Assembly (NCBI GenBank): GCA_014169315.1
Contig: AP022133.1
Location: 3,658,001 to 3,722,000, forward strand
Direction of reading: 5' to 3'
Source: Enterobacter cloacae
GTDB taxonomy: Bacteria; Pseudomonadota; Gammaproteobacteria; Enterobacterales; Enterobacteriaceae
Length of the DNA stretch: 64,000 nucleotides
Position numbers and translations under genes: made by a program. This document shows, in pieces, positions 10,470 through 20,042 of this stretch. Under the pieces are notes generated by a model, which searched no databases, had not been told where the DNA came from, and saw only the letters and a list, made by a program, of their open reading frames with translations. Every line of letters begins with the position of its first letter. Position 1 is the stretch's first letter.

Positions 10470-10924
10470 AAACGTTCTCCTGCACTACTGCACATCCTGA
10501 TACGCCCCCCATTTGAGACGGTAATCAACCATTCCCCCGCCCGGCTTTGTACCCGTACTCGTCCCGCCCAGGCCGTATCCCTTAACCCATAAAATCCTAA
10601 TGAGGGTGTTATCTCGCTTACCGTGATATCAGGCCAGAGCATTCTGAACACAAAAGGGTTACCTTTCTCGCAACCCTGCACGACAGAACTCATTAAACAG
10701 ATACGTTCCCCATCCTGTTGAAGTGTGATCAGGTGATCGCGGTTATGCCGGTTTGCATCGTTGCGCAGGAATACCAGGTAATCACGTACCTGTCCGGCTG
10801 TTTGCCACAGCCGCTGCTGCCGTTGCCAGCGGTCCCAGCCATAAAGCCCTGAGGCACTAAGAATAACGACCAGCGAGATGGCGACCAGGGTTTCGATAAG
10901 CGTAAAGCCGTTCTCTTTTTTCAT
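10460..10924 (-). CDS. ppdA: Prepilin peptidase-dependent protein A (GspH-like pseudopilin)
   Basis: 154 residues (E. coli PpdA 156). The leader MKKENG is followed by FTLIETLVAISLVVILSA, a standard type IV pilin/pseudopilin signal. It is the first gene of the compact minus-strand operon ppdA-ppdB-ygdB-ppdC-recC-ptrA-recB, in which every pilin-like gene overlaps the next. The 136 bp between its start and the thyA terminator should hold the operon promoter; I did not find a convincing -35/-10 pair by eye. Confidence 0.92.
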   Translation of the reverse strand: MKKENGFTLIETLVAISLVVILSASGLYGWDRWQRQQRLWQTAGQVRDYLVFLRNDANRHNRDHLITLQQDGERICLMSSVVQGCEKGNPFVFRMLWPDITVSEITPSLGFYGLRDTAWAGRVRVQSRAGEWLITVSNGGRIRMCSSAGERLCR

Positions 10925-11060
10925 GCCGGAAGTGTGGCGAAGGACGGGAAACGTGACGAGTTGTAAATCAGGGCTTTACGAGCCGTTATCCAGAGAATGT
11001 TATCGGTTGCAGGACGTTACATTATTTCTGGATGCAGCCCCGAAAAACAAAGCAGAGGCG

Positions 11061-11090
11061 AAAAAAAACCGGCGCTAAAAAGCACCGGTT
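11061..11090 (-). terminator. Rho-independent terminator of thyA
   Basis: Read on the minus strand, a GC-rich stem (ACCGGTGC paired with GCGCCGGT, loop TTTTTA) is followed directly by eight T residues. It starts 18 bp beyond the thyA stop and separates lgt-thyA from the ppdA operon. Confidence 0.85.
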
Positions 11091-11108
11091 GTGTGAGTAT
11101 TTGCCGTA

Positions 11109-11903
11109 TCAGATAGCAACGGGCGCTTTGATGCCAGGATGCGGGTCGTATCCTTCAATTTCAAAATCATCAAAGCGGTAATCGAAGATCGATTCCGGCT
11201 TACGTTTGATAACCAGCTTCGGCAGTGCGCGCGGTTCGCGGGTCAGCTGAAGATGCGTCTGTTCCATGTGGTTGCTGTACAGGTGGGTATCGCCACCCGT
11301 CCAGACAAAATCACCCACTTCCAGGTCACACTGCTGTGCCATCATATGAACCAGCAACGCATAGCTGGCAATGTTAAACGGCAAGCCGAGGAACACGTCG
11401 CAGGAGCGCTGATAGAGCTGGCAAGAGAGTTTGCCGTCAGCCACATAAAACTGGAAGAACGCATGGCACGGTGCCAGCGCCATTTTATCCAGTTCACCCA
11501 CGTTCCAGGCAGAAACGATAATACGGCGCGAGTCCGGGTCGTTTTTCAACTGGTTCATCACGGTGGTGATCTGGTCAATATGGCGGCCATCAGGCGTTGG
11601 CCATGCACGCCATTGCTTACCGTAAACCGGGCCCAGGTTACCGTTTTCATCTGCCCATTCGTCCCAGATAGAGACATTGTTTTCATGCAGATAAGCAACG
11701 TTGGTATCGCCTTGCAGGAACCAGAGCAGTTCATGAATGATCGAGCGCAGGTGGCAGCGCTTTGTCGTCACCAGTGGGAAGCCTTCTTGCAGATTGAAGC
11801 GCATCTGGTGGCCAAAAATGGAGAGCGTGCCGGTGCCGGTACGGTCATTTTTCGGCGTGCCCTCATCGAGCACTTTTTTCATCAATTCAAGATACTGTTT
11901 CAT
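11109..11903 (-). CDS. thyA: Thymidylate synthase
   Basis: 264 residues, the same length as E. coli ThyA. It makes dTMP from dUMP using methylene-tetrahydrofolate in the cytoplasm. The catalytic Cys lies in [12 protein letters not shown] (about residue 146); the phosphate-binding Arg lies in the [18 protein letters not shown] block, and the C-terminus ends in PVAI. The start is 6 bp after the lgt stop; the pair is cotranscribed in E. coli and the same arrangement is kept here. A clear terminator follows. Confidence 0.99.
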   Translation of the reverse strand: MKQYLELMKKVLDEGTPKNDRTGTGTLSIFGHQMRFNLQEGFPLVTTKRCHLRSIIHELLWFLQGDTNVAYLHENNVSIWDEWADENGNLGPVYGKQWRAWPTPDGRHIDQITTVMNQLKNDPDSRRIIVSAWNVGELDKMALAPCHAFFQFYVADGKLSCQLYQRSCDVFLGLPFNIASYALLVHMMAQQCDLEVGDFVWTGGDTHLYSNHMEQTHLQLTREPRALPKLVIKRKPESIFDYRFDDFEIEGYDPHPGIKAPVAI

Positions 11904-11909
11904 GGTTCC

Positions 11910-12785
11910 TCAGGAAAGTTGTTGCTGTGAGCGACGACGATACGCCCAAATCATCATAATGACACCCGCTACGATCATCGGAATGGAGAGGATCTGCCCC
12001 ATACTGATGTACTGAACCCACTCGCCAGTAAACTGCGCATCCGGCTGGCGGAAGAACTCGACGATGATACGGAACGCACCGTAGCCAATCAGGAACAGGC
12101 CGGAGACAGCCCCCATTGGACGCGGTTTGCGGATAAACAGATTCAGGATGATAAACAGCACCACGCCTTCCAGTACCAGCTCATAAAGCTGGGACATATG
12201 GCGCGGCAGAACGCCGTAGGTATCGAAGATGGATTGCCACTCAGGGTGAGATGGTAACAGTGCCATGTCCTCTGCGCGGGAGCCAGGGAACAGCATAGTG
12301 AAGGAAACGCTCGGATCGACACGCCCCCACAGTTCGCCATTAATGAAGTTGCCCAGACGACCCGCACCAAGACCAAATGGGATCAGCGGAGCAATAAAAT
12401 CAGAGACCTGGAAGAAGTTGCGTTTGGTACGTTTGGCAAAAATCACCATGACCAGGATCACGCCAATCAGGCCGCCGTGGAAGGACATACCGCCATCCCA
12501 GACGCGGAACAGATAGAGCGGATCGCTCAGGAACACCGGGAAGTTATAGAACAAAACGTACCCAATACGGCCACCGAGGAATACGCCGAGGAAGCCCGCA
12601 TACAGCAGGTTTTCTACTTCGTTTTTCGTCCAGCCGCTACCCGGACGACCAGCGCGACGGCCAGCCAGCCACATAGCAAAAATGAAACCCACCAGGTACA
12701 TCAGGCCGTACCAGTGAAGCGCTACAGGTCCAACAGAAAAAATGACCGGATCGAATTCCGGAAAATGCAGATAACCACTGTTCAT
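11910..12785 (-). CDS. lgt: Phosphatidylglycerol-prolipoprotein diacylglyceryl transferase
   Basis: 291 residues, the E. coli length. An inner-membrane enzyme that transfers diacylglycerol from phosphatidylglycerol to the lipobox cysteine of prolipoproteins, the first step of lipoprotein maturation. Seven hydrophobic segments can be counted. The signature blocks FHGGLIG (about residues 102-108) and [14 protein letters not shown], with the essential His and Arg residues, are intact. It lies immediately upstream of thyA. Confidence 0.99.
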   Translation of the reverse strand: MNSGYLHFPEFDPVIFSVGPVALHWYGLMYLVGFIFAMWLAGRRAGRPGSGWTKNEVENLLYAGFLGVFLGGRIGYVLFYNFPVFLSDPLYLFRVWDGGMSFHGGLIGVILVMVIFAKRTKRNFFQVSDFIAPLIPFGLGAGRLGNFINGELWGRVDPSVSFTMLFPGSRAEDMALLPSHPEWQSIFDTYGVLPRHMSQLYELVLEGVVLFIILNLFIRKPRPMGAVSGLFLIGYGAFRIIVEFFRQPDAQFTGEWVQYISMGQILSIPMIVAGVIMMIWAYRRRSQQQLS

Positions 12786-12978
12786 CTGTCACCACAAGAT
12801 GTTGTTATTCCGCTGAAAGTGGACAGCGGTAGACATGCGCTTCTGTTGTTAGCAGAAGCTCCAAAGTTGCGAATCATAGCATAAGGCAGGCGCTGAGGAT
12901 GCGCCTGAGATGTAAAAGATGTGTATAGAGGATGGTGCTGCGTGTTGCCTCTCCCACAGCGAGAGGGAGACGGACAGA

Positions 12979-15225
12979 CTAACGACCGCCACGGATCAAA
13001 CCACCCATGCCGCGTCGCTCCATAAAAGCAGCGACCTGGTGGCGAACCTCAGTAGCCAGCTGGGCTTCAAGACTGCGCTCCGCCAGCTCGCGGGCATCGT
13101 CAAATTCGATATGACGTAACAGGTATTTCACTCGCGCAACAGAACGGCCGTTCATGGATAAATGGCGGAACCCCAGACCAATCAGGATCGCAACGCACAT
13201 TGAATCTCCGGCCATTTCACCGCACAGGCGCAGGTCGAGACCGCACTGTTCCGCTTCACGAGCGATCATCGCTAATGCCCGAAGCATCGCCGGGTGCAGG
13301 CTGTCATAGATACTGGCAACGCGTGTGTTGTTACGATCAACAGCCAGCATATACTGCGTCAGGTCGTTAGTCCCGACAGAGATAAAATCGACCCGGCTCG
13401 CCAGCTGCGGCAACATAAAGACCATTGAAGGCACTTCGAGCATGACGCCGATCCGTGGTTTAGGGATCGCATAGCCAATCATCTCTTCAACTTCACGCCC
13501 TGCACGTTCGATCAACCGCCGTGCCTCATCGATCTCATCAATACTGGTGACCATCGGCAGCAGGATGCTCAGATTGCCCGTCGCCGCATTCGCGCGCATC
13601 ATGGCACGCACCTGAACCAGGAAGATCTCCGGTTGATCGAGCGTAATGCGGATCCCACGCCAGCCCAGGCACGGGTTTTCTTCGCTGATAGGCATGTACG
13701 GCAGCTGTTTATCGGCTCCGACATCCAGAGTACGCAGCGTGACAGGTTTGTCGTTAAACATCTGCAGCATCCCCTGATACTGCGCAACCTGCTCTTCTTC
13801 TGACGGGAAGCCGCTTTGCAGCATGAACGGGATTTCTGTGCGATATAAACCGATACCGTCGATGCGGCTACCGAGTTTTTCTTCGTGCTCGGGGCTTAAA
13901 CCGGCGTTAAGCATAACTTTGATCCGCTCGCCGCTTTTGAGCTGCGCGGGCAGGTTGACGTCATCTTCCGCCAGCTTACTTAATTCATTTTCTTCACTGA
14001 TCAGGCGCTGGTATTCCTGGAGCAGAGCCGGCTCAGGATCGACCAACAGCTCACCGCGATACCCGTCCACCACCAGGGTGCGTCGGTGCAGCACCGACGG
14101 CTGGATATCAGCGCCCATCACGGTAGGAATACCGAGAGCACGTACCATAATGGCCGCATGGGAGTTGGCTGCGCCATCACGCACCACTACGCCCGCCAGC
14201 CGATCCTGCGGTAGCTCAGCCAGCGTTGTCGCCGAGAGTTCATCGGCAACCAGGATAAACCGTTTTGGCCAGGCATTCGCCCCCTGAATGGTATCATCGA
14301 GGTGGAACAGCAGACGCTGCCCCAGGGTGCGTAAATCCCCGGCACGCTCTTTCAGGTAACCATCGGTCAGTGCGGCAAATTGCTCAGCAAACTTTTCGAT
14401 GACCTTTTTAACGGCCCATTCCGCTACGAAGCCTTTATCAACTTCAGCAAAAAGCTCACGGCGCAGACGCGCGTCGGAAAGCAGGTGCGAGTAGAGGTCA
14501 AAAATGGCCGCCGTCTCTTTTTGCGCTCCCGCCGCAAAACGCTTGCTGTAACGACGAAACTCGTTCGCCGCCTCTTCCAGCGCGGTGGTAAGGCGCTCGC
14601 GCTCAAGCGCTTCATCAAGCGTGGAGGCTTCGTAAACCTGCTCCATCAATGGCAGCGTGGCATCCATCCAGCCTTCGGCAATCGCCACGCCCGGAGACGC
14701 CGGAAGTGCGCGAATGCGCGTATGACGATACTGACCAAAGAGTGCAGCCAACTGAGACTGGGAGAGGATCGCGGCCATCTGCGTGGCCAGCGTCACGAGG
14801 AAAGACTCTTCGCTTTCGTCGTACTGACGCAGTTCTCGCTGCTGAACAACGAGAACACCCAGCAACTGACGACGCTGAATGATCGGCACGCCCAGGAATG
14901 CGCGGAAACGCTCTTCTTTTACGGAAGGGATGTATTTAAAGCTGGGGTGTTTTTGCGCGTCCGCAAGGTTGATGGGCTCTGCAAGCCGCCCCACCAGACC
15001 CACGATACCTTCATCAAACGCGAGCGTAACGGTACGGCCCCGAGGTTTTTTCAAACCACGGGTCGCCATCAGGTAATAACAGCGCCGGTCATGGTCGGCC
15101 AGATACACCGAACAGACTTCGGTCTCCATCGCAAGACAGATGTCAGTGACCAGAATATTCAACGCCTCGTTCAAACGAGGCGCACTGGCCACCTTCTCGA
15201 CTATTTCTCGCAAGCGGGTGAGCAT
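12979..15225 (-). CDS. ptsP: Enzyme I-Ntr, PEP-protein phosphotransferase of the nitrogen PTS
   Basis: 748 residues (E. coli PtsP 748). It begins the PtsP-PtsO-PtsN relay that links nitrogen and carbon status to potassium transport and envelope control. An N-terminal GAF domain (about residues 1-150) senses glutamine/2-oxoglutarate. The EI-type region follows, with the phospho-acceptor His in AANSHAAIMVRALGIPT (about residue 356), and then a PEP-binding barrel with GIGLYRTEIPFM and the C-terminal LCGEMAGD block. The start is 12 bp after the rppH stop. The 193-bp gap to lgt carries only a short GC-rich hairpin near 12950-12972. Confidence 0.98.
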   Translation of the reverse strand: MLTRLREIVEKVASAPRLNEALNILVTDICLAMETEVCSVYLADHDRRCYYLMATRGLKKPRGRTVTLAFDEGIVGLVGRLAEPINLADAQKHPSFKYIPSVKEERFRAFLGVPIIQRRQLLGVLVVQQRELRQYDESEESFLVTLATQMAAILSQSQLAALFGQYRHTRIRALPASPGVAIAEGWMDATLPLMEQVYEASTLDEALERERLTTALEEAANEFRRYSKRFAAGAQKETAAIFDLYSHLLSDARLRRELFAEVDKGFVAEWAVKKVIEKFAEQFAALTDGYLKERAGDLRTLGQRLLFHLDDTIQGANAWPKRFILVADELSATTLAELPQDRLAGVVVRDGAANSHAAIMVRALGIPTVMGADIQPSVLHRRTLVVDGYRGELLVDPEPALLQEYQRLISEENELSKLAEDDVNLPAQLKSGERIKVMLNAGLSPEHEEKLGSRIDGIGLYRTEIPFMLQSGFPSEEEQVAQYQGMLQMFNDKPVTLRTLDVGADKQLPYMPISEENPCLGWRGIRITLDQPEIFLVQVRAMMRANAATGNLSILLPMVTSIDEIDEARRLIERAGREVEEMIGYAIPKPRIGVMLEVPSMVFMLPQLASRVDFISVGTNDLTQYMLAVDRNNTRVASIYDSLHPAMLRALAMIAREAEQCGLDLRLCGEMAGDSMCVAILIGLGFRHLSMNGRSVARVKYLLRHIEFDDARELAERSLEAQLATEVRHQVAAFMERRGMGGLIRGGR

Positions 15226-15237
15226 GATTTGCGTAGC

Positions 15238-15768
15238 TTAACCTCTTTTACGTCGCCAGGCAGGTGCGCTTTGCGGCTTAGGTGGGATCTCCTGAAGCTG
15301 CATAACAACACTTGCGAACTCTTTCATCACCCTACGGTAAACATCGCGCTTAAATGACACGACCTGACGAACAGGATACCAATAGCTCACCCAACGCCAG
15401 CCATCAAACTCCGGCGTACTGCTGGTTTGCATATTGATATCTGAATCGTTGCCCACCAACTGCAATAGAAACCACTTTTGTTTCTGGCCGATACAAACCG
15501 GCTTTGTGTCCCAACGCACCAAACGTTTCGGTAACTTGTAACGCAACCAGTTGCGGGTCGAAGCCAGAATGCGAACATCTTTTCGGCTTAAACCAACCTC
15601 TTCAAACAGCTCCCGGTACATCGCTTGTTCTGGGGACTCTCCCGGGTTGATCCCGCCTTGCGGGAACTGCCAGGAGTGCTGACCATATCGTCGGGCCCAC
15701 ATGACCTGGCCCTGACGATTACAAATTACTATTCCTACGTTCGGGCGGTAGCCATCGTCATCAATCAC
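15238..15768 (-). CDS. rppH: RNA pyrophosphohydrolase (Nudix)
   Basis: 176 residues, matching E. coli RppH, which converts 5'-triphosphate or diphosphate mRNA ends to monophosphate and so starts RNase E-dependent decay. The Nudix box is complete: GGINPGES followed by RELFEEVGL. The start codon is GTG (15768-15766), fixed by the conserved N-terminus [14 protein letters not shown]. It lies 12 bp upstream of ptsP, so the two are probably cotranscribed. Confidence 0.98.
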   Translation of the reverse strand: MIDDDGYRPNVGIVICNRQGQVMWARRYGQHSWQFPQGGINPGESPEQAMYRELFEEVGLSRKDVRILASTRNWLRYKLPKRLVRWDTKPVCIGQKQKWFLLQLVGNDSDINMQTSSTPEFDGWRWVSYWYPVRQVVSFKRDVYRRVMKEFASVVMQLQEIPPKPQSAPAWRRKRG

Positions 15769-15937
15769 CGGACTACCCCAAACTAAACCTTATATATGAA
15801 CGATTGTTTCACACTACAGAGAGGCGGTAAACCACTCTCTTACAGGCCTGCAACCTAATAACATTTGAATAACTCACAAATATACGCTGAGTTATAAACA
15901 GATGAGTTGCCGTAAGGGCAATTTTATTCACCTTTTC

Positions 15938-16407
15938 TGTGGATATAGTTGTGAAGAAGTATGGAATTACCGATGAACAACCTGAATCCCCGTTCAGAAC
16001 GCCACGTATCCCCATAAAAATAATATTATTATTTTCATAACGTTAACCTTAACTCCATCGCCATAAAACGTAATAACGTGATGATCATCACATCAGCGAT
16101 CGTCATACTGATGAAAGATCGAACAGCGTCGGTTTTATCCACAGATTGTGCCAATAAGTTAGGCACAAATTGTCTGAAAATTCGATTTTCATCGCACGTC
16201 AAGGCTGTAAATTGAAACAGTAGTACGGGTTATTCCCAGTTATCCCACTTTTCTGTGGATAACATGGTGTAAGATCCTGTTTATTGTCAGTGACCAGATT
16301 TGGACAACCTGTTTTATGGCTGTACAGGAAGAATTTTCGCCATCCAAAACAACCTATAAATCATGCACATGGCATATTCGTACAGAAAAAGTTAAACTCT
16401 ATCCACA
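15938..16407. promoter_or_regulatory. AT-rich intergenic region with DnaA-box-like sequences
   Basis: The 683 bp between rppH and mutH (15769-16451) contain no gene I can support. Two exact DnaA boxes (TTATCCACA) lie at 16135-16143 on plus and 16254-16262 on minus. One-mismatch copies lie at 15938-15946 (minus, TGTGGATAT) and 16399-16407 (plus, CTATCCACA). GATC sites are present near 16080-16125. The mutH promoter must lie at the right side. Whether DnaA binds here is inference from sequence alone. Confidence 0.5.
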
Positions 16408-16451
16408 GGGGATAATTTCTTAGTTCATTTTTTAATCAAAAGGTTACCTTC

Positions 16452-17144
16452 ATGCACCCGCTTGCACCCTTACTTTCTCCCCCTTCCAGCGAAACCCAAC
16501 TGCTGGACCAGGCACAGCGTCTCGCTGGCTTTTCGCTCGGCGACCTGGCGGCACTGGCAGGTTTGCCGATCCCTAACGATCTGAAGCGGGATAAAGGCTG
16601 GATCGGCATGTTGCTGGAGCTGTGGCTGGGTGCAAGTGCGGGGAGTAAGCCAGAGCAAGATTTTGCCGCTCTGGGTGTCGAGCTGAAAACCATTCCTGTC
16701 GACAGCCAGGGGAAACCGCTGGAAACCACCTTTGTTTGTGTCGCACCGTTAACCGGCAATACCGGCGTAACGTGGGAAACCAGCCACGTTCGCCATAAGC
16801 TGAAGCGAGTGCTATGGGTACCGGTAGAAGGTGAACGCCAGATCCCACTGGCTGAACGTCGCGTGGGCACACCGCTGCTCTGGAGCCCGGATGAGAGCGA
16901 AGAGAGACAGCTATGCCAGGACTGGGAAGAGCTGATGGATATGATCGTGCTGGGTCATGTAGAGCGCATCACCGCCCGACACGGTGAAGTGTTACAGCTG
17001 CGTCCGAAAGCGGCCAACAGTAAAGCGCTCACCGAGGCGATAGGCGCACAGGGTGAACCGATACTGACCTTGCCACGCGGCTTTTATCTTAAAAAGAATT
17101 TCACCGGTGCGCTGCTCGCACGCCATTTTTTACTAAAAACATAG
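16452..17144 (+). CDS. mutH: MutH, GATC-specific mismatch-repair endonuclease
   Basis: 230 residues (E. coli MutH 229-231). It nicks the unmethylated strand at hemimethylated GATC sites after activation by MutS-MutL. The catalytic D-x6-E-x-K signature is visible in [15 protein letters not shown] (about residues 70-84). The C-terminal tail (ARHFLLKT) is that of the family. In E. coli the next gene is ygdQ; here ygdR follows after a 128-bp gap and ygdQ is absent. Confidence 0.98.
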   Translation: MHPLAPLLSPPSSETQLLDQAQRLAGFSLGDLAALAGLPIPNDLKRDKGWIGMLLELWLGASAGSKPEQDFAALGVELKTIPVDSQGKPLETTFVCVAPLTGNTGVTWETSHVRHKLKRVLWVPVEGERQIPLAERRVGTPLLWSPDESEERQLCQDWEELMDMIVLGHVERITARHGEVLQLRPKAANSKALTEAIGAQGEPILTLPRGFYLKKNFTGALLARHFLLKT

Positions 17145-17272
17145 TTTTTAACGAAGTTTGAGAGCTATTAAACACAATTAGCTGGTTTTTAAGATTTTAC
17201 TGCTTCCTCCTGTCGGAATATCGGGTTATTACTACACTATGATGTGATACAAGCCAGGTGAGGACGATAACG

Positions 17273-17491
17273 ATGAAAAAATGGGCAGTGTTAATTTCAG
17301 CAGTCGGTTTAGCGTTTGCAGTATCGGGCTGTAGCAGCGATTACGTTATGGCGACGAAGGATGGCAGGATGATCCTGACCGACGGCAAACCCGAAGTCGA
17401 CGATGATACCGGACTGGTGAGCTACCGCGACCAGGAAGGCAATAAAATGCAAATCAACCGTGACGAAGTTTCGCAAATTATCGAGCGATAA
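17273..17491 (+). CDS. ygdR: YgdR, small YgdI/YgdR-family lipoprotein
   Basis: 72 residues from the ATG at 17273; an in-frame start 15 bp upstream is less likely. A lipoprotein signal peptide ends in the lipobox VSGC (Cys about 19), and the mature part is a short SH3-like domain ([20 protein letters not shown]). Of unknown function; members of this family are small outer- or inner-membrane lipoproteins. A terminator follows at once, so it is monocistronic. Confidence 0.93.
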   Translation: MKKWAVLISAVGLAFAVSGCSSDYVMATKDGRMILTDGKPEVDDDTGLVSYRDQEGNKMQINRDEVSQIIER

Positions 17492-17497
17492 ACAGAT

Positions 17498-17525
17498 AAA
17501 GGTCAGTGGCTTGCTGGCCTTTTTG
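17498..17525 (+). terminator. Terminator after ygdR
   Basis: Stem AAAGGTCAG / CTGGCCTTT with a 7-base loop and a T-rich 3' side, starting 7 bp after the ygdR stop. Confidence 0.8.
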
Positions 17526-17683
17526 ATTTTTTCCTTCCCCTTTTGCTTCCCCTCTGCCATGTTTATATTCCTTTGTCGGGAGGTTCCTGACGCGGTCTGT
17601 ACACAAAATCATTCAAGTTGCATCAGGACAGCAAGTCAGCTTGATGGATGACGTATCTACATGTCTATTGAAGGAAGTCGACT

Positions 17684-18724
17684 ATGCTTTATCACCGTAT
17701 CCCCCACAGCGCTCTGGAGATAAGTCAACTGGGGTTGGGCACGATGACATTTGGTGAACAAAACAGCGAAGCCGATGCCCATGCACAACTCGATTATGCC
17801 GTCAGCCAGGGGATTAACCTGATTGATGTTGCAGAGATGTACCCCGTACCTCCACGCCCGGAGACGCAGGGGTTAACCGAAACCTACGTGGGTAACTGGC
17901 TGGCAAAACGCGGTAACCGCGAAAAGCTGATTGTGGCCTCGAAAGTCAGCGGCCCCTCGCGCAACAACGATGCCGGGATCCGTCCAAATCAGATCCTCGA
18001 TCGCAAGAATATCCGCGCCGCGCTGGATGCCAGCCTGAAGCGCCTGCAAACCGATTATCTCGATCTCTACCAGGTTCACTGGCCGCAGCGTCCAACCAAC
18101 TGCTTCGGTAAGCTCGGCTACAGCTGGAATGAGAGCGCACCGGTCGTGACCCTGCTGGAAACACTGGAAGCGCTGACGGAGTGCCAGCGTGCGGGTAAGA
18201 TCCGCTACATTGGTGTCTCTAACGAAACGGCCTTTGGCGTGATGCGTTATCTGCACCTGGCAGATAAGCACGATCTGCCGCGCATCGCCACTATCCAGAA
18301 CCCCTATAGTCTGCTGAACCGCAGCTACGAAGTGGGTCTGGCCGAAGTGACACAGTATGAAGAAGTGCCGTTGCTCGCTTACTCATGCCTGGGCTTTGGT
18401 ACACTCACGGGGAAATACCTGAACGGCGCGAAACCTGCCGGTGCGCGTAACACCCTCTTCAGCCGCTTCACCCGATACAGCGGTGAGCAGACCCAGAAAG
18501 CCGTTGCAGCCTACGTTGATATCGCGAAGCGTCACGGTCTTGATCCCGCACAGATGGCACTGGCCTTCGTGCGCCGTCAGCCGTTTGTTGCCAGCACCCT
18601 GCTGGGTGCGACAACAATGGAACAGTTGAAAACCAACATCGAGAGTTTCCATCTGAACCTGAGCGAAGAGGTGTTAGCGGAGATTGAAGCGGTGCATCAG
18701 GTTTATACCTATCCGGCCCCGTAA
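17684..18724 (+). CDS. tas: Tas, NADP(H)-dependent aldo-keto reductase
   Basis: 346 residues, the E. coli Tas length. It belongs to the AKR/YajO-like group; the E. coli gene was named for suppressing a tyrosine auxotrophy under starvation, and the physiological substrate is unclear. The catalytic tetrad can be seen: Asp and Tyr in NLIDVAEMYP, Lys in VASKVSG, His in LYQVHWPQR. The C-terminal NADP-binding segment (STLLGATTMEQLKTN) is intact. It is monocistronic, with a bidirectional hairpin terminator downstream. Confidence 0.96.
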   Translation: MLYHRIPHSALEISQLGLGTMTFGEQNSEADAHAQLDYAVSQGINLIDVAEMYPVPPRPETQGLTETYVGNWLAKRGNREKLIVASKVSGPSRNNDAGIRPNQILDRKNIRAALDASLKRLQTDYLDLYQVHWPQRPTNCFGKLGYSWNESAPVVTLLETLEALTECQRAGKIRYIGVSNETAFGVMRYLHLADKHDLPRIATIQNPYSLLNRSYEVGLAEVTQYEEVPLLAYSCLGFGTLTGKYLNGAKPAGARNTLFSRFTRYSGEQTQKAVAAYVDIAKRHGLDPAQMALAFVRRQPFVASTLLGATTMEQLKTNIESFHLNLSEEVLAEIEAVHQVYTYPAP

Positions 18725-18731
18725 TAAACGC

Positions 18732-18757
18732 AAAACGGCAACTCTGTTGCCGTTTTT
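18732..18757. terminator. Terminator between tas and lplT
   Basis: AAAACGGCAAC / GTTGCCGTTTT with loop TCT. A-rich on one side and T-rich on the other, so it can act for tas (plus) and possibly for aas-lplT (minus). Confidence 0.85.
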
Positions 18758-18797
18758 GCTGAGGGTTCCCCACAAATTAATGTGGCAGCACATCATT

Positions 18798-18833
18798 CCC
18801 TCGCCCCTTTGGGGAGAGGGTTAGGGTGAGGGC
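18798..18833. repeat. Short palindromic intergenic repeat (REP-like)
   Basis: CCCTCGCCCC-TTT-GGGGAGAGGG followed by TTAGGGTGAGGGC. This resembles the extragenic palindromes scattered in Enterobacter-type genomes; it lies just beyond the lplT 3' end. The family assignment is from general familiarity, not a comparison. Confidence 0.5.
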
Positions 18834-18848
18834 ATCAGGCCGCACATA

Positions 18849-20042
18849 TCAACGGCGACGCTGCCAGACCCACAATCCGGCAATCGCCAGCGCAAACAGC
18901 GCCCCGAACCCGACGCCAATGCCTACCACTGGCACACCCACTTTCACTGCCAGAGAATAAAGCCCCAGCATCAACAGCATGGCCATGTTTTCGCCGAGGT
19001 TCTGCACAGCAATGGCATTACCCGCCCCAACGGTCTGCTTTCCACGCTCCTGTAACAGCGCATTCAGCGGCACCACGAAGAAACCGCCCAGGATACCAAT
19101 CAGGATCAACAGTGCGTACGTGGGCAGTAGCGCGTGTTGCAGCGAGAAAAGAAGTACCACCACTCCAATAAGGATCCCCGCCGGCATGCAGCGGGCAACA
19201 GTATCCAGCGTCACCAGCCTTGCCGCCGCTACAGCACCAACGACGATCCCAATAGCCACCATCGCATTAAGATAGGTCGGTGTGGCATTGTCGGTGATGC
19301 CCAGCGCCACCGGTACCCACAGTACCAGCAGGAAGCGCAGCGTGACACCCGCCCCCCAGAACATACTGGTGCCCATCAGCGAGAAACGCGTTTCACCGTT
19401 ACGCCACAATACACGGCAGGCGTTGAAAAAGCTGCCGGTCATCGGCGTAAAACGCCAGGACTGACCAGGACGTGCTACCGGTAGTTTCGGGATAAACAGG
19501 TTGGCAATGACCGCCCCGCCATACACCACCGCACAAACGCCCAGCGCCACCAGCACGTGCCAGTCAGCCAGCACGCCCCCCGCGACAGAGCCGAGCAGGA
19601 TCGCCGCGATAGTGGAAGACTCCATCAGACCGTTAGCTTTCACCAGCTTATCACCGGTCGTCAGCTCCCCCAGGATGCCATACTTCGCCGGGGAGTAAGC
19701 CGCAGCGCCAACGCCCACCAGCGTGTAGCCGATAAACGGGTTGAAGCCAAAACAGATACTGGCCGCGCCCAGCAGCTTCAGGCCGTTAGCAAACATCATC
19801 ACCCGGCCTTTCGGGAAGCTGTCCGCCACCTGCCCCACAAACGGCGCAAAAATAATGTAAGCACCCACAAACACCATCTGGAGGATCGGCTGGCTCCAGT
19901 CGGGGTAAAACTCGGCTTTCAACAGCGCCAGGGTAGCAAACAGCAGGGCGTTGTCACCAAAAGCAGAGAGAAACTGGGCGGCAATCACCGCCATCATGCC
20001 CTTTGACCAGAGTGAAGTGTTAGTGTGTACTGACTCACGCAT
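18849..20042 (-). CDS. lplT: Lysophospholipid transporter LplT
   Basis: 397 residues from the ATG at 20042, the E. coli length; an in-frame start seven codons upstream is not supported by the family. A 12-helix MFS protein that flips lysophospholipids across the inner membrane to Aas for reacylation. It starts [16 protein letters not shown], and the MFS motif is in [11 protein letters not shown]. The start overlaps the aas stop by 8 bp, so the pair is translationally coupled and functionally joined. Confidence 0.97.
   Translation of the reverse strand: MRESVHTNTSLWSKGMMAVIAAQFLSAFGDNALLFATLALLKAEFYPDWSQPILQMVFVGAYIIFAPFVGQVADSFPKGRVMMFANGLKLLGAASICFGFNPFIGYTLVGVGAAAYSPAKYGILGELTTGDKLVKANGLMESSTIAAILLGSVAGGVLADWHVLVALGVCAVVYGGAVIANLFIPKLPVARPGQSWRFTPMTGSFFNACRVLWRNGETRFSLMGTSMFWGAGVTLRFLLVLWVPVALGITDNATPTYLNAMVAIGIVVGAVAAARLVTLDTVARCMPAGILIGVVVLLFSLQHALLPTYALLILIGILGGFFVVPLNALLQERGKQTVGAGNAIAVQNLGENMAMLLMLGLYSLAVKVGVPVVGIGVGFGALFALAIAGLWVWQRRR

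Noticed and set aside
15809..16015. 68-codon minus-strand frame in the rppH-mutH gap
   Set aside because: AT-rich sequence, no recognisable protein features, no convincing ribosome binding site.
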